A DNA stretch of 21,501 nucleotides, from positions 1 to 21,501 of the forward strand of contig NZ_LGDW01000045.1 in the NCBI RefSeq assembly GCF_001280005.1, given 5' to 3'. The translations under genes and the position numbers were made by a program. The notes beneath the pieces were generated by a model. The model saw only the letters and a program-made list of their open reading frames with translations. It was not told the DNA's origin and made no database searches. Origin of the DNA: Streptomyces sp. NRRL WC-3618. Its GTDB lineage: Bacteria; Actinomycetota; Actinomycetes; Streptomycetales; Streptomycetaceae. This document shows, piece after piece, positions 1 to 6,250 of this stretch; positions within the stretch are counted from its first letter, which is position 1; each line of letters starts with the position of its first letter.

Positions 1-26
1 GGGTAGGTCGGTGGGGGTGGGCGTTA

Positions 27-46
27 CTGGGGGCTGCCGCCCCCAG
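27..46 (-). terminator. G+C-rich stem-loop after the HIT gene
   Basis: Perfect 8-bp inverted repeat (CTGGGGGC / GCCCCCAG, loop TGCC) lying 50-70 bp past the stop codon of the minus-strand HIT gene. It has no U-run, as is common for Streptomyces terminators. Role inferred from position. Confidence 0.45.
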
Positions 47-72
47 GCCCCCGCTTCGGCCCTGAACGGGCC

Positions 73-97
73 TTGTCCTCAAACGTCGGACGGGCTA
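73..97. repeat. Dispersed Streptomyces intergenic repeat element
   Basis: The core GTCCTCAAACGTCGGACGGG matches, from memory, a short element found between genes throughout Streptomyces genomes (usual form GTCCTCAA-NCGCCGGACGGGCTG). GTCC and GGAC can pair. It abuts the TAA stop (98-100) of the HIT gene, so it sits in the 3' end of that transcript. Recognition is by recall, not a search. Confidence 0.6.
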
Positions 98-643
98 TTA
101 AAGAGGCCACGCCTCCGCCAGCATCTTTCTGGTGTCGCCCAGGAGCTGTGGCAGTACCTTCGTGTGGCCCACCACCGGCATGAAGTTCGTGTCGCCGCCC
201 CAGCGCGGGACGATGTGCTGGTGCAGGTGGGCCGCGATGCCCGCGCCCGCCACCGTGCCCTGGTTCATCCCGATGTTGAACCCGTGCGCGCCGGACGCCC
301 CGCGCAGGGCCGTCATCGCCTGCTTGGTCAACTCGGCCAGCTCGGCGGTCTCGGAGTCCGTCAGGTCCGTGTAGTCGGCGACATGCCGGTACGGCACGAC
401 CATCAGATGGCCGCCCGTGTACGGGTACAGGTTGAGCACCGCGTAGACCTGCTCGCCGCGCCGGAGAATGAGGCCGTCCTCGTCGGACTTGGCCGGGATC
501 GAGCAGAAGGGACAGCCGTCGTCGGCGCCCGGACCGGTCGGCTTGTTCTCGCCCTGGATGTACGCCATCCGGTGCGGCGTCCACAGGCGCTGAAACGCGT
601 CCTGTGTCCCGACTCCGATCTGCTGCTCCGGCTCACTCGTCAT
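98..643 (-). CDS. HIT-family Ap4A phosphorylase-like hydrolase
   Basis: The 181-residue protein has the histidine-triad motif H139-L-H141-Q-H143 followed by VPRWGGDTNF, and an N-terminal CPFC pair (44-47) like the zinc site of many HIT proteins. HIT enzymes hydrolyse or phosphorolyse nucleotidyl bonds. The closest well-known relative by layout is Mycobacterium tuberculosis Rv2613c, an Ap4A phosphorylase of similar length that also follows thrS. Since aminoacyl-tRNA synthetases make Ap4A as a side product, removing it beside thrS makes sense; that link is inference. ATG at 643 was chosen because the encoded MTSEPEQQIGVG start looks like the family start; an in-frame ATG at 655 is an alternative, and neither has a strong ribosome-binding site. 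A strong hairpin separates it from thrS. Confidence 0.88.
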   Translation of the reverse strand: MTSEPEQQIGVGTQDAFQRLWTPHRMAYIQGENKPTGPGADDGCPFCSIPAKSDEDGLILRRGEQVYAVLNLYPYTGGHLMVVPYRHVADYTDLTDSETAELAELTKQAMTALRGASGAHGFNIGMNQGTVAGAGIAAHLHQHIVPRWGGDTNFMPVVGHTKVLPQLLGDTRKMLAEAWPL

Positions 644-697
644 GCCATGCAGCATATTGCTTCGCCTGTGGGGAGGGCGCCGCCGGGGCATGAGGAA

Positions 698-728
698 GGC
701 CCCCGGGGAAGTGACTTCCCCGGGGGCC
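698..728 (-). terminator. Perfect 14-bp hairpin between thrS and the HIT gene
   Basis: Odd palindrome centred on G713: GGCCCCCGGGGAAGT pairs with ACTTCCCCGGGGGCC, leaving a 3-nt loop. It begins 14 bp past the thrS stop. It probably terminates or attenuates thrS transcription ahead of the HIT gene, so the HIT gene may rely on read-through or its own promoter. Confidence 0.7.
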
Positions 729-741
729 CAACAGCTCTCGA

Positions 742-2718
742 TCAGATTTGCGTCCGCTCCTCCACGACCTTCGCGATCTTCGCGATGGCGTCCGCGACGG
801 GGATGCCGTTCTCCTGCGAACCGTCCCGGTAGCGGAAGGACACCGTGTCACCGTTCATGTCGTCGTCGCCGACGATGACCATGAACGGCACCTTCTGCTT
901 CTGCGCGTTCCTGATCTTCTTCTGCATACGGTCGGACGACGCGTCCACCTCGACCCGCAGCCCCTGCTTCTTCGCCTCGGCGGCGAACTTCTGCAGGTAC
1001 TCCACGTGTCCGTCGCCGATCGGGATACCGACCGCCTGAACAGGGGCCAGCCACGCCGGGAAGGCGCCCGCGTAGTGCTCGAGGAGCACCGCGAAGAACC
1101 GCTCGATGGAGCCGAACAGGGCGCGGTGGATCATCACCGGACGCTGCTTGGAGCCATCGGGCCCGGTGTACTCCAGGTTGAACCGCTCGGGCAGGTTGAA
1201 GTCCAGCTGGACCGTCGACATCTGCCAGGTACGGCCGATCGCGTCCTTCGTCTGGACGGAGATCTTCGGCCCGTAGAAGGCCGCGCCACCCGGGTCCGGG
1301 ACCAGCGGCAGTCCCTGCTTCTCGGCCACCTGACGCAGTGTCTCGGTGGCCTCCTCCCAGATCTCGTCCGAGCCGACGAACTTCTCCGGGTCCTTGGTGG
1401 ACAGCTCCAGGTAGAAGTCGTTGAGGCCGTAGTCGCGCAGCAGGTTCAGGACGAAGGTGAGCGTCTTGTCGAGCTCCTCCGCCATCTGCTCCTTGGTGCA
1501 GTAGATGTGCGCGTCGTCCTGCGTGAAGCCCCGGGCGCGAGTCAGGCCGTGCACGACGCCCGACTTCTCGTACCGGTACACGGTCCCGAACTCGAAGAGG
1601 CGCAGCGGGAGTTCACGGTAGGAACGGCCGCGCGCGTCGAAGATCAGGTTGTGCATCGGGCAGTTCATGGGCTTGAGGTAGTAGTCCACGCCCTCGTCGA
1701 GCTGCATGGGCGGGTACATGCCGTCGGCGTACCAGTCCAGGTGGCCCGAGGTCTCGAAGAGCTTTCCCTTCGTCGCGTGCGGGGTGTAGACGAACTCGTA
1801 GCCCTCCTCCTCGTGCCGGCGGCGCGAGTAGTCCTCCATCACCCGGCGGATGACACCGCCCTTGGGATGGAAGACGGCGAGGCCGGAGCCGATCTGGTCC
1901 GGGATGGAGAACAGGTCCAGCTCGCTGCCCAGCTTGCGGTGGTCACGCTTCTCGGCCTCGACGAGGAAGTCGAGGTGCGCCTTCAGCTCCTCCTTGGTGG
2001 GCCAGGCGGTGCCGTAGATGCGCTGGAGCATCGGGTTCTTCTCGCTGCCCCGCCAGTAGGCGGCGGCGTTGCGCATCAGCTTGAACGCCGGGATGTTCCG
2101 GGTGGTCGGCAGGTGCGGACCCCGGCAGAGGTCCTTCCAGCACAGCTCGCCGGTCTTCGCGTCGAGGTTGTCGTAGATCGTCAGCTCGCCGGAGCCGACC
2201 TCGACGTTCGCGCCGTCGTCGGTCGAGGCGGAGCCCTTGATGCCGATCAGCTCCAGCTTGTACGGCTCCGACGCCAGCTCCTCGCGAGCCGCCTCGTCGG
2301 TCACCACACGGCGGGAGAACCGCTGACCGCGCTTCTGGATCTCCTGCATTTTCTTCTCGATGACCTTGAGGTCCTCGGGCGTGAACGGCTTCTCGACGTC
2401 GAAGTCGTAGTAGAAGCCGTCCTTGACCGGCGGGCCGATGCCGAGCTTGGCCTCCGGGAACAGCTCCTGCACGGCCTGGGCCATGACGTGGGCGGTGGAG
2501 TGGCGCAGGATGTTCAGGCCGTCCTCGGAGGAGATCTCGACCGGCTCGACCTCCTCGCCGTCCGCCACCTCGTACGCGAGGTCCTTGAGCTCCCCGCCCA
2601 CGCGCGCGGCGATGATCGAACGTTCGCCGGCGAAGAGGTCGGCGGCCGTAGTCCCCGTCGTCACCACGCGCTCTTCCCGCTCGGAATCGCGATGGATGAT
2701 CACACGGACGTCTGACAC
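742..2718 (-). CDS. thrS: Threonyl-tRNA synthetase
   Basis: Class II aminoacyl-tRNA synthetase charging tRNA-Thr in the cytoplasm; 658 residues, the normal bacterial length. Order: N-terminal TGS domain (about 1-65), editing domain with H73-STA-H77 and C198-RGP-H202 (the pattern that clears Ser-tRNA-Thr), catalytic core with the zinc cysteine in MNCPMHN (C353) and class II motifs including [14 protein letters not shown], then an anticodon-binding domain ending VVEERTQI. The GTG start at 2718 was chosen because AGGAG lies about 7 nt upstream and SDVRVII is the usual TGS beginning; an in-frame ATG at 2766 would add 16 unlikely residues. No T-box-like leader is visible in the roughly 50-nt 5' region. 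Confidence 0.97.
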   Translation of the reverse strand: MSDVRVIIHRDSEREERVVTTGTTAADLFAGERSIIAARVGGELKDLAYEVADGEEVEPVEISSEDGLNILRHSTAHVMAQAVQELFPEAKLGIGPPVKDGFYYDFDVEKPFTPEDLKVIEKKMQEIQKRGQRFSRRVVTDEAAREELASEPYKLELIGIKGSASTDDGANVEVGSGELTIYDNLDAKTGELCWKDLCRGPHLPTTRNIPAFKLMRNAAAYWRGSEKNPMLQRIYGTAWPTKEELKAHLDFLVEAEKRDHRKLGSELDLFSIPDQIGSGLAVFHPKGGVIRRVMEDYSRRRHEEEGYEFVYTPHATKGKLFETSGHLDWYADGMYPPMQLDEGVDYYLKPMNCPMHNLIFDARGRSYRELPLRLFEFGTVYRYEKSGVVHGLTRARGFTQDDAHIYCTKEQMAEELDKTLTFVLNLLRDYGLNDFYLELSTKDPEKFVGSDEIWEEATETLRQVAEKQGLPLVPDPGGAAFYGPKISVQTKDAIGRTWQMSTVQLDFNLPERFNLEYTGPDGSKQRPVMIHRALFGSIERFFAVLLEHYAGAFPAWLAPVQAVGIPIGDGHVEYLQKFAAEAKKQGLRVEVDASSDRMQKKIRNAQKQKVPFMVIVGDDDMNGDTVSFRYRDGSQENGIPVADAIAKIAKVVEERTQI

Positions 2719-2776
2719 CGGTCTCTCCTGACTGAAGGTGGGTGCGGCGCCATACCGAGAGCGCACGCAGTTAGGG

Positions 2777-2782
2777 ATCGTA
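2777..2782 (-). promoter_or_regulatory. Candidate -10 box of thrS
   Basis: Minus-strand TACGAT fits the Streptomyces TANNNT -10 pattern, 58 nt upstream of the GTG start. The matching -35 is poor, so this is tentative. Confidence 0.35.
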
Positions 2783-2843
2783 CCGACCCCGGCCCGCCCA
2801 CCGCGAAACAGATAAGCGGGAGACGCTTGTCAGCGCCCCCCCC

Positions 2844-4067
2844 TCAGTCGTCCCCGCTGCACGCCTCCTCGAAGAAATCGAGGTTCTCCTGCAGCGACTT
2901 CAGCAGCCGGTCCCGCTCCGCCTCGTCGACCTGGACGGGTACGACCCCGGAGGCCTGCGTCAGCCGCCGGAAGCCGCCCCGGCTCTCCAGCCGGCCGTGC
3001 ACCCGCACCGGCAGGCCGATCAGATGGGCGTGCCCGGCGATCCGGTACGCCTCCTCGTCCAGCGTCATCCGGACATGCGGGATCTCGGCGCCGGCCAGCA
3101 CCCGCAGGCGTACGGCGCCCTCGCCGCGCGGCCCCGACCTGCGCATCCGTACCACCGTGCCGGTGATCCGGACCGGCACCGACGGTTCCTCGCGCAGATA
3201 CCGGGAGCCGGCGGCGCGCAGGACGGCCAGGTCGCCGGGCGAGAACTCGACGGGTTCGGCGCCGGCCGAGCAGCCCTCGGGGACCTCCGCGCCGGGCGCC
3301 CACTCGACGGCGATCCTGGCGCCCTCCGTACCGCGTACGAGGGCGACGAGGGACTCCGTCAGCTCGTGGCTCACGCCTGCCTCGACGGCGCCGTCGAAGG
3401 CGTCCATGCCGCCGGTGGCCCGGTGGTAGTCGATGGCCTCGCGGGCCGCGTACAGGGCCTGGTGGAGGCGTACGGCGAGGGGGCGGCCCGAGCCGACGGG
3501 GACGAACGCGGTGAGGCTGCGTCCCGTGGGGGCGGCGCCGACGAGTACGTGGTCGAGGAGGGCGTCGGCGGTCCTGCGGTGGCGGGCGCCGTAGTAGCCG
3601 GCACGCGCGCGGGTGGCGAGCGCTCCGGCGAGCATCATCCGGCGGGCGGCCGAGCGCAGTTGTTCCTCGACGGGCCAGGAGGCGACGCCGGCGGGGCCGG
3701 TCGGGACGTCACGCCACCAGCGGATCTCGTCGCTGGGCACGGCGAGGCCGACGAGTACCTCGCGGGCGGCGGGCGATCCGCTGCGGGTGAGTGCGACGAG
3801 GGCCTCGGCGAGCAGGTCGTCGCTGTCGGGGAAGGCCCGGCTCTCGGGCACGAGAAGGCTCGTGCCGTTGCCGCCGGGCCCTGGTGGGGTCCAGCGGCCG
3901 TAACGTCCGGCGGCTCCCCCGCGCCGCTGCCAGCCGTGCCGGCGCAGCAGGGCCGCGAGCACGGCGGGGTCGACCTCTTCGGGCGCGGGTGGTTCGTCGT
4001 GCCAGGGGGTGTCCACAGGGTGCGGGCGGACGGGCCGCAGGGGCCCCTCGGTGGGCCGGTGCGTCAT
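2844..4067 (-). CDS. Uncharacterised protein with OB-like C-terminal domain
   Basis: I do not recognise this 407-residue family by name. It starts at ATG 4067 inside an ATGA overlap with the stop of the DUF4365 gene, so the two are translationally coupled. The N-terminal part (about 25-70) has a tryptophan-rich HGW...GRWTPPG stretch; the middle is helical and Ala/Arg-rich; residues about 295-379 alternate beta-type stretches (VRITGTVVRMRR, VRLRVLAGAEI, GLPVRVHGRLESRGGFRRL) resembling an OB-like or other small beta-barrel nucleic-acid fold. The C-terminus is acidic. There are no membrane segments or signal peptide, so it is cytoplasmic. Partnership with the upstream nuclease-like protein is inferred from coupling. 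Function is unknown; the OB assignment is only by eye. Confidence 0.85.
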   Translation of the reverse strand: MTHRPTEGPLRPVRPHPVDTPWHDEPPAPEEVDPAVLAALLRRHGWQRRGGAAGRYGRWTPPGPGGNGTSLLVPESRAFPDSDDLLAEALVALTRSGSPAAREVLVGLAVPSDEIRWWRDVPTGPAGVASWPVEEQLRSAARRMMLAGALATRARAGYYGARHRRTADALLDHVLVGAAPTGRSLTAFVPVGSGRPLAVRLHQALYAAREAIDYHRATGGMDAFDGAVEAGVSHELTESLVALVRGTEGARIAVEWAPGAEVPEGCSAGAEPVEFSPGDLAVLRAAGSRYLREEPSVPVRITGTVVRMRRSGPRGEGAVRLRVLAGAEIPHVRMTLDEEAYRIAGHAHLIGLPVRVHGRLESRGGFRRLTQASGVVPVQVDEAERDRLLKSLQENLDFFEEACSGDD

Positions 4068-4633
4068 GGTCTGCCTCCCGTCCCGACGCGCGTCATGATC
4101 TCGCAGAGCGCGCGGTCGTCGAATATGCGCGAGGTCGGTATCCGCACGGTGGTCCGGTGCCGGCCGGTGATGCGTTGGCCGGCGAGGTTGATCCAGTAGC
4201 AGCAGTGCCGCAGGTCGAGGCGGTCGTGGCCGGCGCGCAGCCAGTCGTCCTGCGAGCGCGGTACGAGCATCACGACCAGGATCTTGTGCACCGAGACCGG
4301 GGTGCGGGCGAGCTTCGCCAGGTGGGCGTTGTCGAGCGTGAAGGAGAAGTACGGGCCCAGCGGCTTCGGCGCGATCTGGTACGTGCACTTCAGCTGGACC
4401 TTGATGGTGACCTCGTCGTCGACCGTGTGCGCGGGGGCACTGTGGCTGACGTGCCAGTCGATGCCGTTGTCGGGGAAGGGCTGGGACAGCGAGCAGCCGG
4501 CCGCCGCGGCGACGGCGTGCAGATAGCCCACTTGCAGTGTCTCCATGCAGGCGGTGGTGGCGAGGGTGCCTCGATGGGGTGCCGCCGTCCGTTCGGGCAG
4601 CAGCCCGCCCCGTTCGGGCTGCGCTATCGCCAT
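4064..4633 (-). CDS. DUF4365-family nuclease-like protein
   Basis: The 189-residue protein carries the DUF4365 pattern: an ETLQVGYLHAVAAAAG helix (31-46), NGIDW with D59, then a strand with Q80-L-K82 (VTIKVQLKCT). A D...QxK arrangement is typical of PD-(D/E)XK-fold nucleases, to which DUF4365 has been related; catalytic activity is not shown here. The C-terminal half has SHKILVVMLVP-like and CCYWINLAGQ segments usual for the family. Start: ATG at 4633, with GGAAGG about 9 nt upstream; a TTG two codons earlier is less likely. It is first in a two-gene operon, overlapping the next gene by ATGA, and shares a 168-bp upstream region with the divergent exonuclease gene. It could act in nucleic-acid processing or defence; neither is proven. 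Confidence 0.82.
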   Translation of the reverse strand: MAIAQPERGGLLPERTAAPHRGTLATTACMETLQVGYLHAVAAAAGCSLSQPFPDNGIDWHVSHSAPAHTVDDEVTIKVQLKCTYQIAPKPLGPYFSFTLDNAHLAKLARTPVSVHKILVVMLVPRSQDDWLRAGHDRLDLRHCCYWINLAGQRITGRHRTTVRIPTSRIFDDRALCEIMTRVGTGGRP

Positions 4634-4801
4634 GACCAAATGCCTTCCAAACCGGTGGAATTACCATGACAGGCCATTGAAGTGCGTAAACCTGTACCTC
4701 TGTTGTCTCCTTCCGGCGTACGGCGCAAACAGCCCGGGTATCACCAAACGGGCAGAAGACGGTGCGTCAGCTGCCGTGGGTGAACGAGGAGTTGCATAGG
4801 T

Positions 4802-5527
4802 ATGACGTGCTGGTACGAGGGCCCTTTGGCCGCGTTCGACACGGAGACCACGGGTGTGGACGTCGAGACCGACCGGATCGTGTCGGCTTCCGTCGTGGTC
4901 CAGGAAGGTCCGTCCATCCGGCCGCGGATCAGCCGCTGGCTGATCAACCCGGGTGTGCCCGTGCCCGCTTCGGCGACGGCGGTGCATGGGCTGACGGACG
5001 AACATCTACAACGCAACGGCCGCTGGCCGTCTCCTGTCGTGGAGGAGATAGCCCGGGCGCTGGCGGAGCAGTCCGCGGCGGGCCGCCCGCTGGTCATCAT
5101 GAACGCGCCCTTCGATCTGACCATGCTGGACCGGGAGTTGCGCCGCCATCGCGCGTCGTCGCTCGACCGCTGGTTCGAGTCGGCGCCGCTGCTGGTGCTG
5201 GATCCCCGGGTCCTGGACAAGCATCTGGACCGCTACCGCAAGGGCCGCCGCACCCTCACGGACCTGTGCGCGCACTACGGCGTCACGCTGGAGGGCGCCC
5301 ATGACGCGGCGGCGGACGCGATGGCCTCCCTGGAGGTCGTACGGGCGGTCGGGCGCCGTTTCGCGACCCGGCTGGAGCGCCTCTCCCCCGCCGAACTGCA
5401 CACGCTGCAGTCGGTGTGGCACGCGGCGCAGGCTCGTGGTCTGCAGGCGTGGTTCGCCAAGAGCGGTTCGCCGGAGGCGGTCGATCCGGCGTGGCCGCTG
5501 CGTCCGGAGATGCCGGCGGCGGCATAG
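4802..5527 (+). CDS. DEDDh-type 3'-5' exonuclease
   Basis: The 241-residue protein has all three exonuclease motifs of the DnaQ/RNase T superfamily: Exo I FDTETTG (D13, E15), Exo II NAPFD (D105), and Exo III H167-DAAAD (D172), making it a DEDDh enzyme. A VHGLTDEH segment (61-68) is also typical. It removes nucleotides from 3' ends of DNA or RNA using two metal ions. It lacks a polymerase or BRCT domain, so it is a stand-alone epsilon-like exonuclease rather than the replicative proofreading subunit. Start ATG 4802 follows GAGGAG by about 10 nt. It is divergent from the DUF4365 pair. A bidirectional-looking hairpin at 5576-5600 follows the stop codon. Confidence 0.92.
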   Translation: MTCWYEGPLAAFDTETTGVDVETDRIVSASVVVQEGPSIRPRISRWLINPGVPVPASATAVHGLTDEHLQRNGRWPSPVVEEIARALAEQSAAGRPLVIMNAPFDLTMLDRELRRHRASSLDRWFESAPLLVLDPRVLDKHLDRYRKGRRTLTDLCAHYGVTLEGAHDAAADAMASLEVVRAVGRRFATRLERLSPAELHTLQSVWHAAQARGLQAWFAKSGSPEAVDPAWPLRPEMPAAA

Positions 5528-5569
5528 CCGAGGCACGGAAAGCGCAGGGAAGGAGCAGGGAAAGGGCAT

Positions 5570-5600
5570 AAAAAAGCCGGTCCGTCTGTGACGGACCGGC
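5570..5600 (-). terminator. Rho-independent terminator of tRNA-Val(CAC) copy 1
   Basis: GCCGGTCCGT pairs with ACGGACCGGC (5576-5600) and is followed on the minus strand by six T residues (5570-5575). It begins 10 bp past the tRNA 3' end and probably also stops the convergent exonuclease transcript. Confidence 0.88.
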
Positions 5601-5609
5601 CTTTCCCGG

Positions 5610-5681
5610 TGGGCGATACTGGGTTCGAACCAGTGACCTCTTCGGTGTGAACGAAGCGCTCTCCCACTGAGCTAATCGCCC
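5610..5681 (-). tRNA. tRNA-Val (anticodon CAC), copy 1
   Basis: 72 nt. Acceptor stem GGGCGAT/ATCGCCC, discriminator A, D-arm AGCTCAGTGGGAGAGC, anticodon stem CTTCG/CGAAG with loop TTCACAC giving CAC (reads GUG), T-loop TTCGAAC. No CCA is encoded. It has its own promoter and terminator. It is identical to the copy at 13371-13442. Confidence 0.97.
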
Positions 5682-5694
5682 GGGAACGCACCGA

Positions 5695-5724
5695 ACAATA
5701 CAGGTCCGGGCGGGCTTCGTTCAA
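5695..5724 (-). promoter_or_regulatory. Promoter of tRNA-Val(CAC) copy 1
   Basis: Minus-strand -35 TTGAAC (5719-5724) and -10 TATTGT (5695-5700) with an 18-bp spacer, 13 bp before the mature tRNA 5' end. The -35 lies inside one of two 10-bp direct repeats (see findings). Confidence 0.7.
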
Positions 5725-5734
5725 ACCGCTTCGT

Positions 5735-6181
5735 TCAGACGGCCTGGAGGTGGGCGGCCAGTCCGCGCCGTCCCGCGCGCATCATCAGGGCGTGGTTGGC
5801 GCGGAAGAGGGGCCGGCCTGGCACGGCGAGGCGGCGCATGAGGGGCTTGGTGACGTCGACTTCCTGGTCGTAGCGGGCGAGAGTGCCGGAGCCGGATGCG
5901 GTGAGTGTCCAGCGCGCCCAGCCGTCGAGGTCGCCGCTCATGGCGATCTCCAGGATTCCGGCCGCCGGGTCGCGGCGCGCGTCGCGGGCGGTCAAGGTCA
6001 GGTCGTACGGCAGCAGGGAACGGATGCGAACGACTCCGCTGGTGTCGTCGATGCGGGTGACCTCGCGCACCTGCGGCCACCAGCGCGGGTAGTCCTCGGC
6101 CTGCTCCAGGGCCACGTACACGACGGCGGGTGGGGCGGCGAGGGTCCACAGAGTGCGGAAGCGGTAGTGGCTCCAGTCCAT
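5735..6181 (-). CDS. SRPBCC (START/Bet v1-like) family protein
   Basis: The 148-residue protein has the SRPBCC helix-grip pattern: a first strand near YRFRTLWTLAAPPAVVYVAL, the typical EDYPRWWPQVREV segment, strands through VRIRSLLPYDLTLTARDARRDPAAGILEIAMSGDL, and a long C-terminal helix (RLAVPGRPLFRANHALMMRAGRRGLAAHL). These folds bind hydrophobic ligands in a cavity and are often labelled polyketide cyclase-like. There is no polyketide cluster here, so that label should not be read as a function. The protein is cytoplasmic with no signal peptide. It begins 69 bp after the lyase gene on the same strand, so it may be read from the end of that operon. Its stop codon lies inside the 10-bp repeat next to the tRNA promoter. 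Confidence 0.85.
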   Translation of the reverse strand: MDWSHYRFRTLWTLAAPPAVVYVALEQAEDYPRWWPQVREVTRIDDTSGVVRIRSLLPYDLTLTARDARRDPAAGILEIAMSGDLDGWARWTLTASGSGTLARYDQEVDVTKPLMRRLAVPGRPLFRANHALMMRAGRRGLAAHLQAV

Positions 6182-6250
6182 GGGGGGAGTGTGCCCGTGT
6201 GGCCGCCCCTCACCGCGGGTCGCGCGGCGGGGACGGGCACGGCGCTTCCG

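Noticed and set aside
748..2715. Long open frame opposite thrS (655 codons)
   Set aside because: Mirror frame of a certain gene in high-G+C DNA; its translation is Val/Leu/Arg-rich with no recognisable motif.
2719..2843. T-box riboswitch upstream of thrS
   Set aside because: The gap is too short and has no T-box motif or specifier stem; only a -10 box is visible.
4068..4667. N-terminal extension of the 407-residue protein to 607 residues
   Set aside because: It runs through the DUF4365 gene in another frame; the ATGA overlap marks the true start.
5275..5724. Open frames crossing the tRNA-Val genes (also at 13066-13428)
   Set aside because: The translated tRNA gives the familiar false peptide SVGERFVHTEEVTGSNPV; such frames are tRNA artefacts.
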